A stretch of DNA of 64,000 nt from JBBDMX01 sp040878035 (GCA_040878035.1 JBBDMX010000096.1:3053-67052); one strand, 5' to 3'; numbered from the stretch's first letter, positions 43,729-52,901 are shown. Numbers and translations are program-made. The notes: generated by a model not told the origin, from the sequence alone.

Positions 43729-44628
43729 TCACGGCCGCACGCCACGATAGATCACCGCAATTCCCAGCGTCAGCGGCCTGAGTGTGACCCCCGCAAATCC
43801 CGCCTTCTGCATCATCGCCGTCATCGTCGTCCGATCAATGAACGTGTTGACGCTGCGCGGCAGATACCGGTACGCCCCGCTGCGGTCCCCGGCGATCCAC
43901 GACGCCGTCCGCGGCATGACCCGTTCGAAGTAAAACCGGTAAAGCCCGCGCAGGACGGAGTTCCCTGGCAGGCTGAATTCCAGGATCACCAGCCGGCCGC
44001 CGGGGCGCAACACCCGGCGAAACTCCGCCACCGCCCGCGCCGGGTCCGCCACATTGCGAATGCCAAAGGCGATCGACACGATGTCCACGCAAGCATCCGG
44101 CAGAGGCAGGCGCAGGGCGTCGCCGGCGGCGTAGCGAAGAAATCTCGGATTTCGAATTTCGGATTTCGGATTTAAGACAGGGTCAAGCCCCGGCATGCTC
44201 CCTCTTGGGGGCTTGCCGGGGATCACCCCCACCCTGCGCCCAGCGACCTTCTGCCGCGCAATCGCCAGCATGTCATACGTGAAATCGACACCGAGAACTT
44301 GCTGGGCACCGGCTTTGCGAAATGCCATCGCCAGATCGCCCGTGCCGCAGGCTACGTCGAGGACCACGTCCGTGGCCTTGGGCGCCGCCTGGCGCACTGC
44401 CGCACGCCGCCAGGCCTGGTCCTGCCACAGCGAGTGCAGGCGGTTGTTCAAGTCGTAGCTGGGCGCGATGGCGCTGAACATCGAGCGGACGCGCGCCGCC
44501 TTGTCTGCCACCGCGTGCGGGTTGCCCAGCGCGTCATCCGACCAGGCGACAGATTGTGAACGGGAGTCAGGCAAGCGGAGGATTGTACGGTCGGCGATGA
44601 GTTTCGGATTTCTGATCTGGGCGTCCAA
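43729..44628 (-). CDS. menG: UbiE/MenG C-methyltransferase carrying an in-frame repeat insertion
   Basis: 299 residues. Core motifs match MenG/UbiE: MFSAIAPSYDLNNRLHSL, VLDVACGTGDLA (SAM motif I), DIVSIAFGIRNVADP, VILEFSLPGN and SVNTFIDRTTM. It methylates a demethylmenaquinone or related quinone precursor. Between the motif I/II region and YAAGDALRLPLPD about 30 residues (VGVIPGKPPRGSMPGLDPV and LNPKSEIRNPRFL) are encoded by dispersed repeats. The first ~15 residues (QIRNPKL) also come from such a repeat, so the start is uncertain. Confidence 0.85.
   Translation of the reverse strand: MDAQIRNPKLIADRTILRLPDSRSQSVAWSDDALGNPHAVADKAARVRSMFSAIAPSYDLNNRLHSLWQDQAWRRAAVRQAAPKATDVVLDVACGTGDLAMAFRKAGAQQVLGVDFTYDMLAIARQKVAGRRVGVIPGKPPRGSMPGLDPVLNPKSEIRNPRFLRYAAGDALRLPLPDACVDIVSIAFGIRNVADPARAVAEFRRVLRPGGRLVILEFSLPGNSVLRGLYRFYFERVMPRTASWIAGDRSGAYRYLPRSVNTFIDRTTMTAMMQKAGFAGVTLRPLTLGIAVIYRGVRP
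44138..44200. repeat. CGGATTTCGGATTT repeat inside menG
   Basis: Plus-strand TCGGATTTCGAATTTCGGAT tracts, followed by GTCAAGCCCCGGCATGC text. A related tract is at 53190-53215 and a single copy at 44604-44618. In menG they keep the frame. Confidence 0.8.
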
Positions 44629-44729
44629 GCAGGACCTGAGGTCCTCCGGGGTCCGAAGGTCCGGATTCCCGTCGCGGCGTGTTCCAGGAAATCCGGGGCT
44701 TTGCAGACTCAGCCCCGGCGTGGAGGCTT

Positions 44730-45584
44730 TTACCCTTTATGCTTCGCCGGCGGCAGCTTGCTCAGCGGCTGAAGGGCACTGGCGCGATACTCATCCGCCC
44801 TGAAGTTGTACTTGCTCGTGTCGTTGTGGTCGGGGTATTGCTGCTGGATGATGCGATTGAGGTTCTCGATGCGGGTCTCGGGATAAGGATGGGTCTGGAG
44901 GAATTCGATCCCGCCTCCTCCGCCGGCTGCCCCAAGCACCTCCATCACGCGAACCTGCCCCACCGGGTTGTAACCCAACCGAGTCATGTAACGCACGCCC
45001 AGCACGTCGGCCTCGGTCTCCTGCTCACGACTGAACGACAACGAATAGAGCTGCCCGCCCACGGCCGCGCCGGCGCCGAGCACCTGTACCCAGTCGTTAT
45101 TGGAATACTGGGCTCCGACACCGATGGCCACCAGACCGGCCTGGATCGCCATCTGCCGACTCATCTGCTGGCCGATGTGCTGCGCGGTGACGTGGCCGAT
45201 CTCGTGGCCCAGCACGCCCGCCAGTTCCGCCTCGCTGCTCATCTTCTCCATCAGCCCGCGGGTGATGAACACCTTGCCGCCGGGCAGGGCAAAGGCGTTA
45301 ATCACGCTCGAGTCGACCGCGAAAAACTCCCAGGGCAGGTCCGCCCGTTCGCTCTGCTGTGCCAGCCGCCGACCCAGGGCGCTGACGTAGTTGGTCACCT
45401 GCGGCGAAGGAATCGGGCCGCCATATTCCGCCAGGAACTGCGGCGCCGCGTCCTGACCAATCGAGATCTCCTCCGATTCCGTGAGCACGTTGAAGTTGGA
45501 GCGCCCCGTGGCGGGATTGGTCTGGCACCCGCCGACCGACAGACTCAACACGGCTAGCAGGATGGCAATCACGTTACGTTTCAT
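44730..45584 (-). CDS. M48 family metalloprotease lipoprotein (BepA/LoiP-like)
   Basis: 284 residues. Lipobox LSVGGC with C20 as lipidation site, HEIGH zinc site at 127-131 and the third ligand Glu in FSREQETEADVLG. Periplasmic M48 proteases take part in outer-membrane protein quality control. The C-terminal LPPAKHKG follows a degenerate TPR-like end. Confidence 0.9.
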   Translation of the reverse strand: MKRNVIAILLAVLSLSVGGCQTNPATGRSNFNVLTESEEISIGQDAAPQFLAEYGGPIPSPQVTNYVSALGRRLAQQSERADLPWEFFAVDSSVINAFALPGGKVFITRGLMEKMSSEAELAGVLGHEIGHVTAQHIGQQMSRQMAIQAGLVAIGVGAQYSNNDWVQVLGAGAAVGGQLYSLSFSREQETEADVLGVRYMTRLGYNPVGQVRVMEVLGAAGGGGGIEFLQTHPYPETRIENLNRIIQQQYPDHNDTSKYNFRADEYRASALQPLSKLPPAKHKG

Positions 45585-45915
45585 GGCAAGAACCCCATAG
45601 TGGATGCACGCTTCGCCTGATCATAGCCAAGCCCGGCCATGCTCGTCTCATAGCCAAGCCCGGCCATGCTCGTCTTCGAGCTTGGCCGGGATCGGCCGGC
45701 ATGGATCGCGGTTATCGGCCACCTCGAATTCGACTCACGATTCACTACGCTCCGCGGCGGCCGCCTGTCGATGAAACTCCTGTCATTGCCCGGCATGTCG
45801 CCGGCCAAGGCAAGGGCATGGAAGGCCCGGACCAACAGGTTGTTTGAGCGTCGCGGCAGCAAGGACGTACACGACGCATCGCGGGCAACCCAGACCCCCA
45901 ATCGGAGACCTACGC
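45585..45915. other. 331-bp spacer with a 27-bp tandem duplication
   Basis: A 27-bp unit beginning TCATAGCCAAGCCCGG is present twice in exact tandem (45621-45647 and 45648-45674), followed by a near-inverted CGAGCTTGGCCGGGATCGGCC. Open frames that cross it give no recognisable product. Confidence 0.75.
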
Positions 45916-46617
45916 ATGCGACGCGAAGTTCTGTTGGAACGCTTCTTCACCGCCCTGATCAGTGGCGATCGCCCCGGCAGCCGAGCCCTGGTGGACGAAT
46001 GCCTCCACGCCGACGTCTCGGCCGAGAAGGTCATCTCGCGACTCTTCTGGCCCACCATGGAACACGTCGAGAATCTGCACCGCGGCGACAACCTGAGCGA
46101 CATGGCGCACCACTACGCCGTGCGCCTGCTGCGCATGCTCGCCGATCAGATGCAGCTTCGCCTGACGCAGGGCCCGCGCCGCGACCGCAAGGTGCTCATC
46201 CTCTGTGGACCTGATGAGACCAACGAACTGGCGGCGCAGATGGCGGCCGACATCATCGAGGCCGACGGCTACGACATCTATTTCGCCGGCGGCGGCGTCG
46301 CCAACGACGAGGTCGTCGCGCAACTGAGCAACTTGCAGGCCGACGTGATGTGCATCTTCGGCGGCTCGCCGACCATCGTCCCCTTCACCCGCCAACTCAT
46401 CGACCAGCTTCACGAAATGGCGATCTGTCCCGCGATGCAGGTCGTGGTGGGCGGGGGCATCTTCAACCGGGCGCAGGGCTTGGCCGAAGAAATCGGCGCC
46501 GACCTCTGGGCCGCCGAGCCCGAAGAACTGGTGAAGCTCATGGCCGCCCACCCCGAGCAGCGCATGGCCAACGACCAGCGCACCGTCGGCCGCCGCCGCC
46601 GCGTCAAGGCCGCATAG
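45916..46617 (+). CDS. B12-binding-domain-like protein
   Basis: 233 residues from ATG at 45916 (an upstream in-frame ATG at 45844 is repeat-adjacent). N-terminal helical cap (EVLLERFFTALISGDRPGSRALV, VISRLFWPTMEHV) as in MetH-type B12 modules, then a flavodoxin-like fold (KVLILCGPDETNELAAQMAADIIEADGYDIYFAGGGV, DVMCIFGGSPTIVPFTRQLI). The DxHxxG lower-ligand motif is replaced by GPDETNE, so base-off/His-on B12 binding is unlikely. It may be a sensor or regulator domain alone. Confidence 0.75.
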   Translation: MRREVLLERFFTALISGDRPGSRALVDECLHADVSAEKVISRLFWPTMEHVENLHRGDNLSDMAHHYAVRLLRMLADQMQLRLTQGPRRDRKVLILCGPDETNELAAQMAADIIEADGYDIYFAGGGVANDEVVAQLSNLQADVMCIFGGSPTIVPFTRQLIDQLHEMAICPAMQVVVGGGIFNRAQGLAEEIGADLWAAEPEELVKLMAAHPEQRMANDQRTVGRRRRVKAA

Positions 46618-46656
46618 GACCAGCCCGACACGTTTGCATAACCTCACCGTCTCACA

Positions 46657-46690
46657 CCGCCAGGCCCAACCGCCTGGCGGTTGTGTTTGG
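46657..46690 (+). terminator. intrinsic terminator after the B12-domain gene
   Basis: Stem CCGCCAGGC (46657-46665) pairs with GCCTGGCGG (46672-46680) with a 6-nt loop, then TTGTGTTTGG. It lies about 40 bp after the stop of 45916-46617. Confidence 0.7.
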
Positions 46691-46902
46691 TGAAAAGGGC
46701 ATAAAAGAAAAGCCAGGCGATCATCACCGCAAGCCCACCCCCCCCAACGGGCATGCCGGGGGCTCAGTAAAGACTTGCCAGCATCCCCGAGTCATGGGTC
46801 CTAGATGGGTTACAATGAAGGACTATGCCCAGACCCCCAGGACCATCGGCTCGCCCCGGAAATTCCGGACCCCGCGGACGCCGTCCGAATCCCAAAGCCC
46901 CC

Positions 46903-48480
46903 ATGCCCCAGCCCCCGATCCAGACCGTCGCCCTGGTCAGCCTCGGCTGCCCCAAGAACCTGGTGGACAGCGAGAAAATGCTGGGCCTGCTGGCGGAAGA
47001 CGGGCTGATGCCGGTGAGCGACCAGGCCCAGGCCGACGCCATCGTCATCAACACCTGCGGGTTCCTGGAGGCCTCGCGGGAGGAGTCGGTCGATGAGATT
47101 CGGCGGGCGGTCGAGCTTAAGCAGTCCGGCGCGTGCCGGCGGGTCGTCGTTGCCGGGTGCCTGGTGCAGCGGCATCGCGCCCGCATCCTGGAGTGGTGCC
47201 CCGATATCGACGCGATGATCGGGGTGTTCGACCGCGACCGCATCGTGCAAGCGGTGCGCGGCCCCGCGGCTGCACGCCGCAACGACCGCCATGTCGATCT
47301 GCCCATCTACTCGAGCATCGCCGGCAACGCGACCACGGCCCGGCGCGATCGCGGCCTGGATGCCAAGAGCGCCCCGGGCTACTTCGAGTCCGACGCTGCC
47401 CGACTGCGCCTCACCCCCCGCCACTACGCCTACCTGCGCATCAGCGAGGGCTGCAACCAGAACTGCGCGTTCTGCACGATCCCGTCGATCCGCGGCAAGA
47501 TGCGCAGCAAGCCACTCGACGCCATTCTGGCCGAGGCCCGCGAACTGCTCGCCGACGGCGCCTTTGAACTCAATCTCATCGGCCAGGACACCACCAGCTA
47601 CGGCGGCGACATCAGCTACGACGGCCCGCGCCAGGGACTCGTCGGCATGCTGCACGCGCTGGACCGCTGCCTGACCGAGCACGGCGGCGGATGGGCGCGG
47701 CTCATGTATGCCTACCCGTCGTGCTTCACCGACGCCATGATCGACGCGATCGCTCAACTGCCCAACGTCGTCAAGTACATCGACATGCCCCTGCAACACA
47801 TCAATGATCAGGTGCTCGAAGCCATGCGCCGCCGCACCTCGCGCAAGCTGATCGAGAAGCTGCTGGCCAAGCTGCGCAAGCGCGTGCCGGGCATGGCGAT
47901 TCGCACGACCTTCATCAGCGGCTATCCGGGCGAGACACAGGCGCAGCATGATGAGCTGGTCAGTTTCATCCGCGATTTTGCGTTCGACGCCATGGGCGTG
48001 TTTCCCTACTCGCCTGAACCAGGCACCCCGGCGGGCACGATGTATGACGGTGGTGACGCGGTGGCGGATGCGGTCATCAAGGAACGCATCGAGGAGCTGA
48101 TGTTGACCCAGCAGGAGGTGGTTTTTGCCCGCAATCAGGCGCTGGCGCAGCAGTCGCACCAGATCGAGGTGTTGGTCGATTCGGCGCAGTCGGTGCGGCT
48201 GAGCAACAAGGCCGCGGGGCACGGCGATCTGGAAGAGCCGGCGGTGCCGCACGACACCGGCGAGCCGCGCTTGCGTATCCCCGCGCGTGGCAAGCTCTAC
48301 CTCGGCCGCACGTACCAGCAGGCGCCGCAGATCGACAGCGTCACCTATATCGTGTCACGTCAGAAGCTGGCGCCGGGCGAATTGCTGCGCTGCCGCGTCA
48401 CCGACAGCGACGGCTACGACTTGATCGCGCAACCGGCGGTGGATCTGGAAAAGACGCTGAGCCTGTCGGTGATGCGGTAA
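46903..48480 (+). CDS. rimO: ribosomal protein S12 methylthiotransferase RimO
   Basis: 525 residues from ATG at 46903; an upstream in-frame ATG at 46825 adds 26 low-complexity Pro-rich residues encoded by an ATTCCGG-type repeat. Domain order: UPF0004 (SLGCPKNLVDSEK, NTCGF, AGCLVQ cysteines), radical SAM with CNQNCAFCTIP and the ELNLIGQDTT region, and a TRAM-like end. Methylthiolates Asp of S12. Slightly longer than E. coli RimO because of an insertion around SSIAGNATTARRDRGLDAK. Confidence 0.95.
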   Translation: MPQPPIQTVALVSLGCPKNLVDSEKMLGLLAEDGLMPVSDQAQADAIVINTCGFLEASREESVDEIRRAVELKQSGACRRVVVAGCLVQRHRARILEWCPDIDAMIGVFDRDRIVQAVRGPAAARRNDRHVDLPIYSSIAGNATTARRDRGLDAKSAPGYFESDAARLRLTPRHYAYLRISEGCNQNCAFCTIPSIRGKMRSKPLDAILAEARELLADGAFELNLIGQDTTSYGGDISYDGPRQGLVGMLHALDRCLTEHGGGWARLMYAYPSCFTDAMIDAIAQLPNVVKYIDMPLQHINDQVLEAMRRRTSRKLIEKLLAKLRKRVPGMAIRTTFISGYPGETQAQHDELVSFIRDFAFDAMGVFPYSPEPGTPAGTMYDGGDAVADAVIKERIEELMLTQQEVVFARNQALAQQSHQIEVLVDSAQSVRLSNKAAGHGDLEEPAVPHDTGEPRLRIPARGKLYLGRTYQQAPQIDSVTYIVSRQKLAPGELLRCRVTDSDGYDLIAQPAVDLEKTLSLSVMR

Positions 48481-48481
48481 C

Positions 48482-48558
48482 CGCTTGCGGCTTCGCGCAG
48501 CGGCGGGTTGCTCGGGGGGCGTTCGGTTGATCGTGCGCCGGCGCGAAGCCGCAAGCGG
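48482..48558. repeat. 18-bp inverted repeat between convergent genes
   Basis: CCGCTTGCGGCTTCGCGC (48482-48499) is repeated in inverse at 48541-48558 with a 41-bp loop. It lies between the rimO and methyltransferase stops and could act as a bidirectional terminator, though no T-run is seen. CCGCAAGCGG cores recur at 41789-41800 and, inverted, at 53239-53249. Confidence 0.75.
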
Positions 48559-48572
48559 CTCAAGGCCGCGCT

Positions 48573-49535
48573 CTACTGAAACAGATGCGCTGAGCGATGC
48601 GGCTCGGCCTTCTTCTTCGGATTGCCCAGTTCGATGCCCTTGGCCGCATAGGAAGTGGTCAACGCCTGGCCGGTCTGGGTCACATGCTCGATTCGCTCCT
48701 TGGCCCGGCGGGCATAGTCGTCGCTCAGTTCGCAGCCCAGCCAGCGCCGACCCAGCCGCGCCGCCACCGCCAGCGTCGTGCCGCTGCCCGCGAACGGATC
48801 GAACACCACGTCCCCTTCGTTGCTTGAGAGCTTGACGATCCGCTCCAGCAGGGCCTCGGGCAACTGGCACGGATGCCAGCCGACGCGCTCCTTGAACGTG
48901 CCGCACAGCCGCGAGACATACCACGAGTCACAATCGGGGCTGAAGAAGGGCTCGTCGGCTTCCTGCGGACGCAGGTACCAGGTGTCGTCGGGCAGCTTGC
49001 CCGTGGGGTTGGCACGTTTGTCGCCGTAGGTTGTCTGCCGGGCGCTGGGCACTTCGATCGCGCTGCGGTTGAAGGTGAAGGGCAGTCCCTCGGCTTTGTG
49101 CGATTTGCAGTCCAGCAGCGCGGGTCCCACCGCATAGAACAGATGCGCGTGGCTGCGATTGAACTTGGTTGAGCAGTTCTGCCCGAACGTGTAGTGCCAC
49201 ACCACCCAGTTGCGGAACGCCAGCTTCCGCTGCCGTTCCAGGGCCTTGAGGTGCACCCGCGTCTCGGCGGCGTACTCGTCGCCGATCAACACGAACAGCG
49301 AGCCCGTGGGCTTGAGCAGCCGCACGCAGCCGTCGATCCAGGCGCATGTCCACTGCACGTAATCGTGGTCGTCGCGCTTGTCCTCGTACTGGTCGTACTT
49401 GAAGCCGATGTTGTAAGGCGGATCGGCAAAGACCAGATCAACACACGCGGCGGGCCAGGATTGCATGGTGGCGATGCAGTCGCCCACGGCGATATCGCCG
49501 ACGGGCGCGGGAGCGAGGGTAGTCGTGTCGTTCAT
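48573..49535 (-). CDS. site-specific DNA methyltransferase (N6-adenine or N4-cytosine)
   Basis: 320 residues. Catalytic motif IV DPPYNIG at 38-44 comes before the SAM motif I VFDPFAGSGTT (~245), the beta-class order, with the target-recognition domain in between. Methylates adenine N6 or cytosine N4 in a short DNA site. No restriction endonuclease gene is beside it, so it looks like an orphan methyltransferase. Confidence 0.92.
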   Translation of the reverse strand: MNDTTTLAPAPVGDIAVGDCIATMQSWPAACVDLVFADPPYNIGFKYDQYEDKRDDHDYVQWTCAWIDGCVRLLKPTGSLFVLIGDEYAAETRVHLKALERQRKLAFRNWVVWHYTFGQNCSTKFNRSHAHLFYAVGPALLDCKSHKAEGLPFTFNRSAIEVPSARQTTYGDKRANPTGKLPDDTWYLRPQEADEPFFSPDCDSWYVSRLCGTFKERVGWHPCQLPEALLERIVKLSSNEGDVVFDPFAGSGTTLAVAARLGRRWLGCELSDDYARRAKERIEHVTQTGQALTTSYAAKGIELGNPKKKAEPHRSAHLFQ

Positions 49536-49875
49536 GGAAGAATTGTAATCTCGAAGCGCGGTGGGCGCAAATCAACGCAAGTGAATGTTGCGAGCAAGAT
49601 CCGATTCTTGACCCCGGAAGGGGTCAAGGGTTGTAGCCACGGGTGGAGCCACGCTGCTCTGAGCGTGGCGGAACCCGTGGAAAGGAGGCCTTTTTCTCAT
49701 TTTCGCCCCGGAGGGGCGACGGGAGCGTATGCGGTTCCAACGTTCCTGCCGCCCCTGCCGGGGCGGAACGTGCTTATGTCGATCTTTCCACGGGTTCCGC
49801 GACACCCCGAGCGGCATCGCTCCACCCGTGGCTACATCCCGTTGCCCCTTCGGGGCAAACGATCCGCGCACTTCA
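49536..49875. other. long inverted-repeat element and flanks
   Basis: Left arm TGTAGCCACGGGTGGAGC (49632-49649) and GCGGAACCCGTGGAAAG (49668-49684) pair with CTTTCCACGGGTTCCGC (49784-49800) and GCTCCACCCGTGGCTACA (49819-49836). The centre has further small palindromes (GCCCCGGAGGGGCG, CCCCTGCCGGGGCG). No gene is supported. Confidence 0.85.
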
Positions 49876-50088
49876 TCAGTTTCGGTCCAGCGGCTCACAT
49901 CGCCCCTGCTCGTCGTCAGCCAGAACGCTATCCACCAGGCTCTTGAGCTTGTCTTCGTGCTGGGCCGTGGAATGCACCCAGCGCTCGTCCTCTTCCAGTT
50001 CGTGCAGGAGAAACTTTGCCAGCCGATCCTGCTGGGAATCGGGGACCGTTCGCAATCGGGCAATGGCCTGTTCCATGAGTCGGGTCAT
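49876..50088 (-). CDS. small antitoxin-like protein, no toxin neighbour
   Basis: 70 residues: helical MEQAIARLRTVPDSQQDRLAKFLLHELEEDERWVHS, of the kind seen in RelB/DUF2281-like antitoxins. No partner toxin gene is adjacent. A TATACT -10 lies 6 bases before the ATG, suggesting a leaderless transcript (see 50089-50100). Confidence is limited by the small size. Confidence 0.6.
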   Translation of the reverse strand: MTRLMEQAIARLRTVPDSQQDRLAKFLLHELEEDERWVHSTAQHEDKLKSLVDSVLADDEQGRCEPLDRN

Positions 50089-50100
50089 GCAAGAAGTATA
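50089..50100 (-). promoter_or_regulatory. -10 element for a leaderless gene
   Basis: Minus-strand TATACT (50100-50095) ends six bases before the ATG at 50088, so the mRNA should start at or next to the start codon. The same geometry is seen at 54171-54182. Confidence 0.5.
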
Positions 50101-50165
50101 TCAGCGAATTTCGGAAAGTCGGCTGTAGAACACTGCGGCGGTGGGAAATCCGGACCTTCGCGGAC

Positions 50166-50954
50166 TCAGGTCCGGCTTGGTAGCCGATGTCGCTGCACGA
50201 ACGCCTCGTATTGCTCGGGCGTGTCGATGCCGTGGTGGCGCACCATCGTCTTGACCAGCGCGATGGCGTGGCCGTGCTCCAGGGCACGGAGTTGCTCGAG
50301 TTGCTCAGTCTGCTCCAGTGGCGTGGGCGGCAGGGCGACATAGCGCGGCAAAAAGTCGCGCCGGTAGGCGTAGAGGCCCGGATGCTTGAGGTAGAGCTTG
50401 CGATCCAGATCCGCTGTCGATCGGTCACGATCGTACGGAATCAACGAGCGCGAGAAATACAGCGCCCGATGCCGGCCTTTCACCGTCGCCAGGACGACCT
50501 TCACGATATTGGGATCGGCCGGGTCCTCATCGTCGGCAAACGGACTGGCCAGCGTCGCCATCGGCGCCTCGGTGTCCACCGTCAATCCCTCGACCAGTTC
50601 GTCGATGACCCGCGGCTCGATGTCCGGCTCGTCGCCCTGGACGTTGACGATGATCGAAAAGCCCGCAAACGCCGGGGAAGCGATCACCTGGGCGATGCGG
50701 CTGGTGCCGTTGGGATGATCCGCGCGGGTCATCACGGCCTCGGCGCCGAAGGACTTGACGGCGTCGAAGATGCGCTGGTCATCGGTCGCCACGACGACGC
50801 GCTTGATCCGCAGCGCCTGACCCGCCTTTTCCACCACGTGCTGGATCAGGTACTTGCCGGTGTCCTTGGCCAGCGGCTTGCCGGGAAAGCGCGTCGAGCC
50901 GTAGCGCGCCGGGATCACCGCCAGGGCGTCTTGAGTTTCTGGTTTCCAGGCCAT
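50166..50954 (-). CDS. kdsB: 3-deoxy-manno-octulosonate cytidylyltransferase
   Basis: 262 residues from ATG at 50954. VIPARYGSTRFPGKPL is the nucleotide-binding start, DEPDIEPRVIDEL and LATVKGRHRALYFSRSLIPYDR are typical KdsB. Activates KDO to CMP-KDO for LPS inner core, showing a Gram-negative LPS pathway. The upstream 18 residues of the open frame are not conserved in type. Confidence 0.95.
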   Translation of the reverse strand: MAWKPETQDALAVIPARYGSTRFPGKPLAKDTGKYLIQHVVEKAGQALRIKRVVVATDDQRIFDAVKSFGAEAVMTRADHPNGTSRIAQVIASPAFAGFSIIVNVQGDEPDIEPRVIDELVEGLTVDTEAPMATLASPFADDEDPADPNIVKVVLATVKGRHRALYFSRSLIPYDRDRSTADLDRKLYLKHPGLYAYRRDFLPRYVALPPTPLEQTEQLEQLRALEHGHAIALVKTMVRHHGIDTPEQYEAFVQRHRLPSRT

Positions 50955-51056
50955 GGCGGAGTGATGTCCTTGTCCCAAATCGAACGATGGCCGCGGCGGC
51001 AAAGCCACGCCAATTCAGAAACCGGAACGGGAGAGTTGAAAAATCGCGGTCGCCGA

Positions 51057-52541
51057 TCATCCCTGCAACGAATCCACCAGTTTGCGGATTTTCTCGATGC
51101 GCTGGCGGATGTCGCGGTAGTTGATGTTGGCCTGGAGGATTTCCGAGGCGATCTTCTGCGCTTCCCGGGCGTGCACCAGCGATTTATTCTTCTCGCCCAG
51201 GCTTTCCAGCGCCTCCATCAGGTCATAGCGCAGGTCCAAGCCGATGCGATCGTCGACGATCTCCCGGCTGGCGATGCCCTGACGCAGCGCGTCCACCGCC
51301 TCGTCGAACCAGCCCTTGGCGTTGTAGCACTTGCCCAGGTACAGCATCGACGCGCCGCGATGCTTGGGGTCGGCCCGCGCCTGCTGAAACTCGGCGATCG
51401 CCTCGTCGAACTGCTTGGTCAGGTACAGCCGCACGCCCAAGTGATAGCGGAAGCCCATGTCCGTGGGGTAGTTCTTGACGCGCTCCTGGTATTCCCCCAA
51501 CTCGAAGGCCAGTTCCTTGCGCACCGTGTCGGCCATGATGCGGCGAGTCGTCTCGTCGTTGGGGTTGGCCTTGAGGTGAGCGCCATACTCGCGCAATTCC
51601 CGCTTGAACTGGCGAATCTGAATGTCGCCCATGCGCACCTTGTGCCGGTACTGACCCGTCTGCTCCCAGACCTCGCGCAGCACGCGCATCGCCTCGGCCA
51701 CCGCCTCGGGCGTGCCGGACTCCAACAGCGCGTCGATCAGCCGGCTGAGCTTGGACGGATCCTCGGGCGTCTCCTCATATTCGGCACGCCGCGTCTTGAT
51801 CATGTTCTCCAGGATCGACTCGGTCTTGACCAGCCGCTGCTCGTCCTCGAGGGTCTTCTGATGCTCGGTGTCCTTCACGCTGTCGCGGGCCGCTCCGGCG
51901 TAGTTGGCCTTCTGCATCGACCACTCGGCCTCGAGGTTCTTCAAGTCCTGGAGCAGCGGCGCGTCATCCGGCGTCACCTGCACCGCCCGCTTGCACGCCT
52001 CGATGGCGCGCTCGTAGTCGCCCACCTCCGCCAGGTAGTCCCGCGCCTCGATGAAGTTGGCTTTGCTCAGCTTCTTCTGCGACTGCCCCTGCTCCAGCAG
52101 CAGCCCGCCCAGCCAGTCCACCACTTCCTCCATGCTCAGGTCCGGGTGCTCGCTCTGCGTCGCCACCGCCTGTTTCATCACCGGCAGGATCAGCGGTGCG
52201 TTGAGGGCGTCCTTGGACCAGACGGCTTCGTTGTGCAGCATTTTCTCCAGGGCCGATTTGCCGCCGCTGAGAAAACGTTCCTGAAGTCCCGCCGACTTGC
52301 CGCCCTTGACCTTGCGCTTCAGCGCCACCTCGCGCAGGCCTTCATGCGCCGCCATGGCGTCAGGGTCGAACTTCAGACCGTTGATGTAGCACTCGATGGC
52401 GTAGTCGTGCTGGCCGGTGTCGGCCACGGCGCGGGCGCGATCAAACCAGGACCGCGCCTTGCGCTGATCGCGCTTGAACTCGGGCGCCTGGCCCGCCGCC
52501 GCGTCTGCCACCTTGCTCTTCTTGAAAAAGCTGATTGCCAT
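51057..52541 (-). CDS. tetratricopeptide-repeat protein
   Basis: 494 residues. N-terminal RDQRKARSWFDRARAVADTGQHDYAIECYINGLKFDP is a TPR; further repeats near residues 170-205 (ARDYLAEVGDYERAIEACKRAVQVTPDDAP) and 360-440 (YHLGVRLYLTKQFDEAIAEFQQAR, YNAKGWFDEAVDALRQGI). The middle is charged coiled coil. No membrane segment or signal. This long TPR type is common in planctomycetes; partner unknown. Confidence 0.85.
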   Translation of the reverse strand: MAISFFKKSKVADAAAGQAPEFKRDQRKARSWFDRARAVADTGQHDYAIECYINGLKFDPDAMAAHEGLREVALKRKVKGGKSAGLQERFLSGGKSALEKMLHNEAVWSKDALNAPLILPVMKQAVATQSEHPDLSMEEVVDWLGGLLLEQGQSQKKLSKANFIEARDYLAEVGDYERAIEACKRAVQVTPDDAPLLQDLKNLEAEWSMQKANYAGAARDSVKDTEHQKTLEDEQRLVKTESILENMIKTRRAEYEETPEDPSKLSRLIDALLESGTPEAVAEAMRVLREVWEQTGQYRHKVRMGDIQIRQFKRELREYGAHLKANPNDETTRRIMADTVRKELAFELGEYQERVKNYPTDMGFRYHLGVRLYLTKQFDEAIAEFQQARADPKHRGASMLYLGKCYNAKGWFDEAVDALRQGIASREIVDDRIGLDLRYDLMEALESLGEKNKSLVHAREAQKIASEILQANINYRDIRQRIEKIRKLVDSLQG

Positions 52542-52901
52542 AGGCCGCGTGTGCCCGGAATCTGGGGGATGCCGCCCGAAGCATGGGCCGCGGAACGGAG
52601 GATGATTCTGAGCGTTACTTTAGAGTAAGGCACCGGGCTGTCAAATGATAGCCGCTGCCCAGTCCGATGCTGAAGTCGGGCTGCCACGCCGGACCTGAGT
52701 CTGCCAAGGTCCGGATTTCCGGCGGCCGCCAAGCCGGGTCTGAGGCTTGGCCAAGGCCCGGATTCCTTGACGCCGCAAATCCGGGGCTTGGCCCCCCCGG
52801 GATAGGCTCCGCCCCGGCTTGCCGGCCCGCGAAATAGAGTTCGCCGCCGTTGGCCGCACCGCGCCCGCTCTGCTATCGTGCGTGACCGCACAGGAGCCGC
52901 G
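52542..52901. other. 360-bp spacer of GTCCGGATTTCCGG-type repeats
   Basis: Holds several degenerate GCCAAGGTCCGGATT and AAATCCGGGGCTTGG units, related to 43119-43180. No gene is seen. Confidence 0.65.

Noticed and set aside
50187..52628. 813-codon plus-strand open frame
   Set aside because: It lies antisense across kdsB and the TPR gene, which have clear family motifs. The long frame is a result of high-GC codon bias.
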